NCBI GenBank assembly: GCA_025936275.1
Contig: JAICTR010000067.1
Span: 1-10,156, forward strand
Origin: Burkholderiales bacterium
GTDB taxonomy: Bacteria; Pseudomonadota; Gammaproteobacteria; Burkholderiales; Usitatibacteraceae
DNA: 10,156 nucleotides
Direction of reading: 5' to 3'
Shown: one piece after another, positions 1 to 6,264 of the stretch
How the letters are laid out: each line of letters opens with the position of its first letter
How positions within the stretch are numbered: the stretch's first letter is position 1
Made by a program: the position numbers and the translations under genes
The notes under the pieces: model-generated
Databases searched by the model: none
Told to the model about the DNA's origin: nothing
What the model saw: the letters and a program-made list of their open reading frames with translations, nothing else

Positions 1-409
1 AGAGCAGCACCAGCTCGGAGGTGATGCGCGCGTCCCAGACCCAGTACGTGCCCCACGTGGGCCGTCCCCAGAAGGCGCCGGTCCACAGCGTGACGAAGGT
101 GAACATCGCCCCGGTGGGCGCGAGCGCGCGCGCCATCATCGCCGCGAGCCGCGTGTTGAAGGTGAGCGACACGGCGCCGTAGCAGGCCATCACGAAGTAG
201 ATGAACATCGACATCCACGAGGCGGGCACGTGGATGAAGATAATGCGGTACACCTCGCCCTGCTGCGCATCCGTCGGCGCGACGAAGAGGCCGATCCACA
301 GCCCCGCGATGCCGAGGAGCGCGGCGAGCGCGAAGAACGCCGGCGCGAGCCGGCCCGCGAGGCGGTAGAAGCTCGAGGGCGCGGCGAAGTAGAACCAGGC
401 GATCTTCAT
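1..409 (-). CDS. ccmC: Heme exporter/heme-handling protein CcmC (3' end beyond window)
   Basis: CcmC is an inner-membrane protein of System I cytochrome c maturation. It holds heme for transfer to the chaperone CcmE as part of the CcmABCD complex. I translated the reverse strand by hand. The first 136 residues are present and the gene runs off the left edge; family members are about 240-250 residues. The protein starts MKIAWFYFAAPSSFYR, followed by a hydrophobic helix at about 21-43. A conserved periplasmic-loop histidine lies in IFIHVPASW (H60), and the tryptophan-rich WWD heme-binding motif WGTYWVWDARITSELVL spans about 119-135. It lies 5 bases downstream of the ccmB stop. A purine run GAAGGA abuts the ATG with only one base of spacing, so translation may be coupled to ccmB. 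Partner genes ccmD, E, F, G and H would be expected further left. The identification is secure. Confidence 0.95.
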   Translation of the reverse strand, partial: MKIAWFYFAAPSSFYRLAGRLAPAFFALAALLGIAGLWIGLFVAPTDAQQGEVYRIIFIHVPASWMSMFIYFVMACYGAVSLTFNTRLAAMMARALAPTGAMFTFVTLWTGAFWGRPTWGTYWVWDARITSELVLL

Positions 410-414
410 GTCCT

Positions 415-1131
415 TCAGTCCAATGCGATGCGCAGCGCGGCGCACACCGCGGCCGGCAATCCCATCGCCGCGACGATGAGCCCCGCGCCGAGGATCGAGA
501 GGTGCGGCGCGGCGGAAAGCCCCGCGGCCACCGCCTCCGCGGCGCCCGCGCCGAACACCAGCACCGGCACGAAGAGCGGCAGCGCGAGGAGCGCGAGGAG
601 CATCCCCCCGCCGCGCGCGCCGAGCGCGAGCGCCGTGCACGCGGCGCCCAGCAGCGAGAGCACCGGCGTGCCGAGCGCGAGCGCCGCGGCGAGCGCGAGA
701 AGCGTCGCGCCGTCGAGCCCGTACTGCAATCCCAGCAGCGGCGAGAGCAGCGTCAACGGCAGGCCGCTCGCGAACCAGTGCGCGGCGATCTTGCCGCTCG
801 CCCATCCCGCCATCGGATGCGGCGAGAGCGTCATCTGTTCCAGCGATCCGTCGGCGTAGTCGCCGGCGAAGAGCGCGGGAAGGGACAGGAACGCGGCGAG
901 GAGCGCGCAGACCCAGATCACCCCGGGGCCGATCCGCGCGAGGAGCTGCGGATCGGCGCCCACGCCGAGGGGAAAAAGCGCCGCCACGAGCGCGAAGAAC
1001 GCCACCACCAGGAGCGCCTCGCCGGGATGGCGCATGGTGAGGCGCACGTCGCGCGCGAACGCCCAGGCGAACCCTGCGGCGAAGGAGCCCGCGGGCGGCG
1101 CGGGCGCGAGGGAAGCGGCGGCGGTGCTCAT
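415..1131 (-). CDS. ccmB: Heme exporter ABC transporter permease CcmB
   Basis: CcmB is the membrane subunit that pairs with the CcmA ATPase and CcmC to release heme-loaded CcmE during cytochrome c maturation. The protein has 238 residues with about six hydrophobic segments (roughly 38-56, 70-90, 117-136, 142-170, 175-197 and 211-234). The family motif region around residues 85-120 is present: ALFAGDYADGSLEQMTLSP followed by the K-x-x-AHW element (K114 to W119), and ALPLFVPVLVFG lies at 183-194. The chosen ATG overlaps the ccmA stop in an ATGA arrangement (1128-1131), which supports this start and translational coupling. The frame stays open upstream, but that extension only shadows ccmA. The first roughly 18 residues are Ala/Pro-rich and form a short extension relative to typical members of about 220 residues. 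Confidence 0.94.
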   Translation of the reverse strand: MSTAAASLAPAPPAGSFAAGFAWAFARDVRLTMRHPGEALLVVAFFALVAALFPLGVGADPQLLARIGPGVIWVCALLAAFLSLPALFAGDYADGSLEQMTLSPHPMAGWASGKIAAHWFASGLPLTLLSPLLGLQYGLDGATLLALAAALALGTPVLSLLGAACTALALGARGGGMLLALLALPLFVPVLVFGAGAAEAVAAGLSAAPHLSILGAGLIVAAMGLPAAVCAALRIALD

Positions 1132-1748
1132 GCGCCGAGCCTCAGCTCGCGTGCCGGTGCGGGCGCGAGGTCGTGGTGGGTCGAGAGCAGCGCGAGGCCG
1201 CCGCGCGCGAGGTGCCGCTCGAGGAGCCGGCCGAAGAGGCGCTCGCCCTCGGCGTCGAGCGCGGTGAGCGGCTCGTCGAGGGCCCAGCACGGCGCCGGAT
1301 CGAGCATCAGGCGCGCGAGGCCGATGCGGCGGCGCTGCCCGGCGGAAAGGCGCCGCGCCGGAAGGCGGCGGCGCTTCGCGAGCCCCGCCTCGTCGAGCGC
1401 CTGGCCGATCGCCGCATCGGTCGTCCTCACGCCGCGCAGCGCGAGCGCGCCGCGCAGGTTCTCCTCGGCGCTGAGGTCGTCCTTGATGCCCGCGAGGTGG
1501 CCCGCGTAGAGGAGGCTCGCGCGGAAGGGCGCATCCGCGATGCGCGCCGTCGCGCCATCCCACAGCACCTCGCCGCGCTCGGGGCGCGTGAGCCCGGCGA
1601 CGCAGCGCAGCAGCGTCGTCTTGCCGCTGCCGTTCGCGCCGCGCACCGCGAGCCACTCGCCCGCGCCGATCGCGAACGACACGTCGCGGAAGAGCGTCGT
1701 CGCGCCGCGCGCGCACATGAGACCGCGCGCTTCCAGGCGCACGCTCAC
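1128..1748 (-). CDS. ccmA: Cytochrome c biogenesis ATP-binding protein CcmA
   Basis: CcmA is the cytoplasmic ATPase of the CcmABC(D) complex; ATP hydrolysis drives release of holo-CcmE. The protein has 206 residues, the usual size. It shows a Walker A GANGSGKTT (37-45), ABC signature LSAGQ (134-138), Walker B CWALDEP (154-160, with D158 and catalytic E159), the D-loop LTALD, and an H-loop histidine in LSTHHD (191 or 192). The stretch YAGHLAGIKDDLSAEENL (81-98) is diagnostic for CcmA among small ABC ATPases. The start is a GTG that overlaps the ccmI stop as GTGA (1745-1748), and the stop overlaps the ccmB start as ATGA, so three genes are joined by 4-base overlaps. A much longer open frame extends upstream over ccmI but lacks any family resemblance there and is spurious. 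Confidence 0.95.
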   Translation of the reverse strand: MSVRLEARGLMCARGATTLFRDVSFAIGAGEWLAVRGANGSGKTTLLRCVAGLTRPERGEVLWDGATARIADAPFRASLLYAGHLAGIKDDLSAEENLRGALALRGVRTTDAAIGQALDEAGLAKRRRLPARRLSAGQRRRIGLARLMLDPAPCWALDEPLTALDAEGERLFGRLLERHLARGGLALLSTHHDLAPAPARELRLGA

Positions 1749-2983
1749 CGCACCACCTTGTCCACGACCACGTCCACGCCCTGCGCGCCGGGCTTCACGA
1801 CGCCGCTCGTCCCGTAGAGGTCGCCGGGTTGCGGCTTGGCGTTGCCCGAGCGCGAGATGCGCGCCTCGATGCGCACCGCGTCGGCGCGCGAGAGTCGGAA
1901 GTTCGGCGCCATCGCCTGCGAGTCGTCGAGGCGGAAGCGCAGCGGCAGCTCCGCGGCGCTCGCGCGCATCACCGCGAGGGGAACGCGCGGGCCGTGCTCG
2001 GCGCGTGCGAAGACGAAGAGCGTCGCCGCGGGATCGACCTTCGCCGCGATGCCGGGCGCGACGCTCACCGAGCCGGAGACTGCGCTCGCGGCGGCGGCGG
2101 GGGCCGCGGCGATGGCCGCGGCCGGTTCGGGAAGCGTCTTTCCGGCGGCGGCGGCCTTGGTCCTCACTTCGGCGAGCACGGATTCCACCTGCGCGCGTTC
2201 CTCCGATCCGGTGGGAAGCTCCGCGGCGAGTGTCTCCCAGTGCCGCGCCGCGCCGGCGTAGTCGCCCGCATCGAACGCGGCGGTCCCGGCGAGCGCGAGC
2301 GCCTTGGGCTGCTTCGGATCGATCGCGAGCGCGCGCTGCACGAGCTCGGTGGGCTTGCCCTTCAACGTCCGGCCCTGCGCCATGCCGAGCGCGTCGGCGT
2401 AGTCGACGAGCACCTGCGCATCGCCCGGCGCGATCTTCGCGAGATGCGCGTAGGCATCGACCGCCTCGGGGAAGCGGCCGAGCGCGGCGAGCGAGCGCGC
2501 GAGGAGCGACCAGCCCTGGACGTCTTCGGGGCGCGCGCGCACCTTCCGCGCGAGCTCGTCCACCATCGCGGAGACCTGCTGCGCATCCATGGGCTCGCCC
2601 GCGCGTGCGACGAGGCGCGAGTCGGCGGCGCGCGGCGTGCCCACCGCGAGGTAGAGGCCGAAGGCGAGCGCGGGAACCAGGAGCGAGGCGACGATCGCGG
2701 CGGGCCAGGGGCGGCGCGGCGCGGCGGCGCTCGGCGCGGGCGGCGCCTCGAGGTCTTCGGCGGCACGGTCGACGAGCTCGGCCACCGCCGCATCGCGCGC
2801 ATCGGCGGGCAGCACACCGCTCGCGACATCGGCATCGATCTCGCGCCGCTGGTTGCGCAGCACGTCGAGGTTCGCGTCGGAGGCGGACGGGCCGGCGGCG
2901 GGGCGGGGGACGAGCAGCGGGATGAGGATGAAGGCGAGCGCCACGAGGACCATCAGCGCGGCCAGGATCCAGAACGCGACCAT
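1745..2983 (-). CDS. ccmI: Cytochrome c biogenesis protein CcmI/CycH (TPR apocytochrome chaperone)
   Basis: CcmI binds apocytochrome c in the periplasm and delivers it to the CcmF/CcmH heme ligase. The protein has 412 residues. It has two membrane helices (about 4-25 and 95-114) separated by a charged cytoplasmic loop with the LRNQRREIDADVASGVL-type helix (about 42-58). A TPR region follows (about 137-275), with repeat cores such as WSLLARSLAALGRFPEAVDAY (about 158-178). Next come an Ala-rich linker (277-300) and the C-terminal CycH/CcmH-type domain (303-412). That domain has the recognisable elements GSVSVAPGIAAKV, TLFVFARAEHGPRVPLAVMR and LDDSQAM. The ATG lacks a good Shine-Dalgarno, but it is the first plausible start after the putative promoter and opens directly into helix 1. 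It is the first gene of the ccm run rather than the last. Confidence 0.92.
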   Translation of the reverse strand: MVAFWILAALMVLVALAFILIPLLVPRPAAGPSASDANLDVLRNQRREIDADVASGVLPADARDAAVAELVDRAAEDLEAPPAPSAAAPRRPWPAAIVASLLVPALAFGLYLAVGTPRAADSRLVARAGEPMDAQQVSAMVDELARKVRARPEDVQGWSLLARSLAALGRFPEAVDAYAHLAKIAPGDAQVLVDYADALGMAQGRTLKGKPTELVQRALAIDPKQPKALALAGTAAFDAGDYAGAARHWETLAAELPTGSEERAQVESVLAEVRTKAAAAGKTLPEPAAAIAAAPAAAASAVSGSVSVAPGIAAKVDPAATLFVFARAEHGPRVPLAVMRASAAELPLRFRLDDSQAMAPNFRLSRADAVRIEARISRSGNAKPQPGDLYGTSGVVKPGAQGVDVVVDKVVR

Positions 2984-3020
2984 CGGTGGCGAGGCGGAAG
3001 GCCCTGAAATGCGAGCACAA

Positions 3021-3026
3021 ATTATA
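3021..3026 (-). promoter_or_regulatory. Putative sigma70 -10 element for the ccmIABC operon
   Basis: The minus strand reads GGTATAATTT here, a perfect TATAAT hexamer inside the only AT-rich patch of the surrounding DNA. It lies about 38 bases upstream of the ccmI ATG, which would give a leader of roughly 30 nucleotides. No good -35 hexamer lies 16-18 bases further upstream (the sequence there is GC-rich, near AGCGGG), and there is no extended -10 TGN. A second factor or a weak -35 is possible. On the plus strand the same patch offers only a poor TATACC-like element for the divergent gene. Confidence 0.5.
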
Positions 3027-3096
3027 CCGGACGGGTCGGGTCTCCCGCTTTGCGCTCGGTCGATGGATTGGCGCGCGAGGGATGCGGCGAGGCATC

Positions 3097-4530
3097 ATGG
3101 GCGGGATGCCCACAGTCCGTTCACGGCGAGCCGGGATCATCGCGCTCGCCGCCTGCGTCGCGATCGCGGCGGCGCTCCTTGCCGCCAAAGGCGATGCGAT
3201 CTACGCGAAGGTCCTCGACCTTCGCTACGGCACGCCGCTCGCCGCGCCCGAAGGGCCGCCGCCGCGCGACGCCCTGGCCGCGCGCCTGCAGGACCTGCAG
3301 GTGCTCGCCTCGCTCACCGCGGTGGATCGCAGCTTCACGCCGCGAGCCCGCGCGAGATTCGCGGCCGAGGTGGACGCATTGCGCGGCCATGCCGCTTCGC
3401 TGGACGAGGCCGCGTTCTTCCTCGGCGTCGCGCACGCGGTGGCGCTCTCCGGCAACGCGCACACCAACGTGGACCTCGTCTCGTGGCGCGAGAAGCTCGC
3501 GGCGCTGCCGCTGCGCTTCGCGTGGTTTCCCGAGGGGTTGTACGTGATCCGCGCGCGCAGCGGCGAGGAGGCGCTCCTCGGCGCGCGCGTGCTCGCGATC
3601 GACGGCCATGCGCCGCAGCGTCTCGAAGACGAGGCCGCCGCGTTCTTCGCCGGCACGCGCGAATACGTGCATTCGGTGAGCCACGTGCTGCTCGAATCTC
3701 CCGCGGCGCTCCACGCGCTGCATCCCGAGGCGAGCGCGCAGGCGGAAACGCTGCGCTTGCGCGATGCGCGCGGCGAGGAGCGCACCGTCGAGGTCGCGGC
3801 GCTCGCGCCATCCGCGGCGCCGCGCGCGGTGAAGCCGGGGCGATTGCGCTCGCCCGTGCCGCTCGCGGACGAAGCCCCCGGCGAATGGCACGCGCTCCTC
3901 GCGGGCGGAGCGCTTCCGCCCAGCCTGCGCGGCCCCGAACACGTGACCTACGCGACGCGCCTCGATGGCCGCACGCTCTACCTGCATCTGTGGCAGGTGC
4001 GCGACGAGCCGGACGAGCGCATCGCAACGCGCATCGCGCGAGCGCTTGGCAACGCGGACGATCCGCCGTGGCGGCGCATCGTGCTCGACCTGCGCTTCGA
4101 CGCGGGCGGCGATTATCCGACCATTTACGCGGCGATCCGCGCATTGCCGAAGCGCCTCGCGCCCGACGGCGAGCTCCTCGTCCTCACCGACGAGACGACG
4201 TTCTCCGCGGCGATCATCACGGCGGTGCTGGCGAAGCATTTCGCCGGCTCGCGCGCGACGGTCGTGGGCTCGCGCGCCGGGGATCGGCTCGCTTTCTGGG
4301 CCGAAGGCACGCCCGCGACGCTCCCCAACTCGCGCATCCGCATCGGCGTTTCCACCGGCTACCACGACTGGCAGCACGGCTGCCGCGTGCTCGCCTGCTG
4401 GTGGCCGAACTTCTACTATGACGTGGCGGGCGGAAGCATCGAGCCCGCGATCGCCGTGCGCTGGACCTTCGCCGATTACGCACGCGGCATCGACACGGTG
4501 CTCGAGCGCGCGCTGCATCGAGGAGGCTGA
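3097..4530 (+). CDS. Membrane-anchored S41 peptidase-like protein
   Basis: A protein of 477 residues from this ATG. It begins with a basic stretch and one hydrophobic helix (about 12-30) that is a signal anchor or signal peptide, so the rest is probably periplasmic. The C-terminal third resembles the S41 (tail-specific/tricorn-like) peptidase fold. It has the beta-strand motif VLDLRFDAGGDY (329-340), a candidate nucleophile in TFSAAI (S370), then VVGSRAGDRLAFWAEG (389-404), LPNS (409-412) and HDWQHGC (423-429). The Lys about 25 residues after Ser in carboxy-terminal processing proteases is not present (G395-D396-R397 there), nor is the SAxE Glu. It may therefore use another mechanism or be inactive. 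A GCGAGG stretch 4 bases before 3097 favours this start; 3082 and 3106 are alternatives. The next gene begins 7 bases downstream. The specific substrate is unknown. Confidence 0.75.
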   Translation: MGGMPTVRSRRAGIIALAACVAIAAALLAAKGDAIYAKVLDLRYGTPLAAPEGPPPRDALAARLQDLQVLASLTAVDRSFTPRARARFAAEVDALRGHAASLDEAAFFLGVAHAVALSGNAHTNVDLVSWREKLAALPLRFAWFPEGLYVIRARSGEEALLGARVLAIDGHAPQRLEDEAAAFFAGTREYVHSVSHVLLESPAALHALHPEASAQAETLRLRDARGEERTVEVAALAPSAAPRAVKPGRLRSPVPLADEAPGEWHALLAGGALPPSLRGPEHVTYATRLDGRTLYLHLWQVRDEPDERIATRIARALGNADDPPWRRIVLDLRFDAGGDYPTIYAAIRALPKRLAPDGELLVLTDETTFSAAIITAVLAKHFAGSRATVVGSRAGDRLAFWAEGTPATLPNSRIRIGVSTGYHDWQHGCRVLACWWPNFYYDVAGGSIEPAIAVRWTFADYARGIDTVLERALHRGG

Positions 4531-4537
4531 AGGCCGC

Positions 4538-5044
4538 ATGAACGCACCCACGATCGTCTTCATCGCGCTGCTTCCGCTCATCGCATGGCGCCTCTATTCG
4601 CGCGTGCGCCGCCTGGTGGGACGGCAGCGCTCGCGCGCCTGGCGGCATTGGACGGCGGCGGTGCTGTTTCCGCTGCTCGCGATGCTGCTCGCGTTCGGCG
4701 CCGCGGCGCGCGGCGATGCGACCGGCGCGCTCGCCGCGCTCACCGGCGGCAGCGCGCTCGGCATCGCGCTCGCCGTGGGGGGACTGCGCCTCACGCGCTT
4801 CGAGCGCACCGCGGAGGGCTGGTTCTACACGCCGAGCGCGCACATCGGCATCGCCCTTTCCGTCCTGCTCGTGGGCCGCATCGCCTGGCGCGTCCTCGAG
4901 GTGCGGACCCGGGGATCCACCGGCCACGACGCGTCGAGCCCGCTCACGCTCGCGATCTTCGGCACCGTGGCGGGCTACTACGCCGCCTACGCGATCGGCC
5001 TGTTGCGCTGGCGAGCGCGCGCCGCGAAGGAATCCGGCGGATAA
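4538..5044 (+). CDS. Small five-helix membrane protein, DUF1453/CcdC-like
   Basis: A 168-residue integral membrane protein with about five predicted helices (roughly 4-20, 39-57, 62-84, 102-120 and 136-157). Basic stretches lie after helix 1 (RVRRLVGRQRSRAWRH) and at the C-terminus (RWRARAAK). The motifs RFERTAEGWFYTPSAHIGIA (about 87-106), VGRIAWRV and the final IFGTVAGYYAAYAIGLLRWR resemble the uncharacterised DUF1453/CcdC-like family. I recognise this from memory and cannot test it here. The gene follows the S41-like gene by 7 bases. An AGGAGG lies across the upstream stop region and AAGG lies 4 bases before the ATG, so the two genes are probably one transcript. No enzymatic residues are evident and no function can be assigned. 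Confidence 0.78.
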   Translation: MNAPTIVFIALLPLIAWRLYSRVRRLVGRQRSRAWRHWTAAVLFPLLAMLLAFGAAARGDATGALAALTGGSALGIALAVGGLRLTRFERTAEGWFYTPSAHIGIALSVLLVGRIAWRVLEVRTRGSTGHDASSPLTLAIFGTVAGYYAAYAIGLLRWRARAAKESGG

Positions 5045-5086
5045 GCATCGCCGCGAGGCGCATGAGGGGAACGCTCGCGCCGATCC

Positions 5087-5101
5087 ACCGTCCATAACGG
5101 T
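5087..5101. promoter_or_regulatory. Short inverted repeat upstream of the histidine kinase gene
   Basis: ACCGT-CCATA-ACGGT is a perfect 5-base inverted repeat around a 5-base spacer. It lies in the 74-base gap between the DUF1453-like gene and the kinase, 17 bases before the kinase ATG. It could be an operator half-site pair overlapping a poor -10 (CATAAC, 5093-5098). There is no convincing -35. Repeats this short occur by chance, so this is only a candidate. Confidence 0.2.
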
Positions 5102-5118
5102 CCAGAGGCGCCCCTCCG

Positions 5119-6264
5119 ATGACCCCTTCGCATTCGCTCGACATCCCGCGGTTGCTGGAAAAGTTTGCCGCGGAATCTCCCGAGCACGCGGTGCTCGTGA
5201 TCGACCTGTCCGGGCACCTCGCATGGGCGAGCCCGGGGGCCGAGCGCGTCTTCGGCTATCCTCACGGCAAGATGGTCGGGCTCGAAGCGGCCGCGCTCTT
5301 CGTCCCGGAGGACGTCGAGCGCGGGCTCGCCGGCCACGAGATCGAGGTCGCCGCGCGCACCGGCATCGCCGAGGACGATCGCTGGCAGCTGCGCGCCGAC
5401 GGCTCGCGCTTCTGGGCGGTGGGCGCGCTGGTCGCGGTGCACGACGCGGCCGGGCGCCTCGAGGCGTACGTGAAGGTGATGCGCGACCGCACCGACGTGA
5501 GGGCGCAGGTCGAGGTGCTCGCCAATCGCGTCGCCGTGCTGGAGCAGGCGGTGCGCCGCAAGGACGCGTTCCTTTCCACGCTCTCCCACGAGCTGAGGAA
5601 CCCGCTCGCGCCGCTCGCCAACGCGATGCAGCTGATCCGCCTTTCCTCGCTGCCCGGCTCGGACATCGACTATCCGCTGCGCGTGATCGAGCGCCAGACC
5701 GAGCTCCTGCGCCGCCTGGTGGACGACCTGCTCGACATGACGCGCATCGGCGCGGGAAAGATCGAGCTCGAGCGCCAGCCCATGGTCCTGCAGGAGCTGC
5801 TGCGCGATTCGCTCGACGACGTGCGGCCGTTGGTCGAGGAGCGCCGCCACACGGTGGACCTCATCGTGCCCGACGAGCCGCTGCGCCTCGTCGCCGATGC
5901 GGGGCGATTGCGCCAGGTGTTCGTGAACCTCCTCACCAACGCGGCGAAGTACACGCCGCCCGGCGGGCACATCTCGGTCCAGGCGACGCTCGAGGGCCAC
6001 GAGGCGGTCGCCAAGGTGAGCGACGACGGGCTCGGCATTCCCCACGACATGCTGCCGCGCATCTTCGACCTCTTCACGCAGGTCGAGTCGTCGCGCCCGT
6101 TCGCGCGCGGCGGGCTGGGCATCGGGCTCGCGCTGGTGCGCGACCTGGTGGCGCTCCATGGCGGAACCGTGCAGGTGCGCAGCGAAGGCAGCGGCAAGGG
6201 CAGCAACTTCATCGTGCGCCTGCCCATCGAAACCGGGGAGCGCACGGCGCCGATGTCGCGCTAA
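5119..6264 (+). CDS. PAS-domain sensor histidine kinase (soluble, orphan)
   Basis: A 381-residue two-component sensor kinase without membrane helices. The N-terminal PAS domain (about 20-128) has FGYPHGKMVGLEAAALFVPED (sensor core) and DDRWQLRADGSRFWAVG; the ligand is unknown. A short coiled linker (about 127-150) leads to the HisKA dimerisation domain. Its H-box is FLSTLSHELRNPLAPL, with phosphoacceptor H157 followed by ELRNP. The HATPase domain has an N-box NLLTNAAKYTPPGG (N274), G1 DDGLGIP (D302/D303), an F-box around FDLFTQVE (316-323), and G2 GGLGIGLALV (331-340). All catalytic elements look intact. There is no receiver or HPt domain, and no response regulator gene lies in the window, so its partner is encoded elsewhere. 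The ATG lacks a clear Shine-Dalgarno. The TAA stop overlaps the stop of the convergent lplT. Confidence 0.93.
   Translation: MTPSHSLDIPRLLEKFAAESPEHAVLVIDLSGHLAWASPGAERVFGYPHGKMVGLEAAALFVPEDVERGLAGHEIEVAARTGIAEDDRWQLRADGSRFWAVGALVAVHDAAGRLEAYVKVMRDRTDVRAQVEVLANRVAVLEQAVRRKDAFLSTLSHELRNPLAPLANAMQLIRLSSLPGSDIDYPLRVIERQTELLRRLVDDLLDMTRIGAGKIELERQPMVLQELLRDSLDDVRPLVEERRHTVDLIVPDEPLRLVADAGRLRQVFVNLLTNAAKYTPPGGHISVQATLEGHEAVAKVSDDGLGIPHDMLPRIFDLFTQVESSRPFARGGLGIGLALVRDLVALHGGTVQVRSEGSGKGSNFIVRLPIETGERTAPMSR

Noticed and set aside
2080..2160. Run of GCG/GCC triplets resembling a simple repeat.
   Set aside because: It encodes the Ala-rich linker of CcmI between the TPR region and the C-terminal domain, a normal feature of flexible linkers.
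1540..3007. Two long plus-strand frames antisense to ccmA and ccmI.
   Set aside because: They are composition-driven shadows with extreme Arg content and no domain resemblance; the minus-strand genes are certain.
1128..3188. A 686-codon minus-strand frame that would extend CcmA upstream across ccmI.
   Set aside because: Only the last 206 residues resemble a protein family. The upstream part is Arg-rich frame-shadow of ccmI, and the GTGA overlap gives a natural start.
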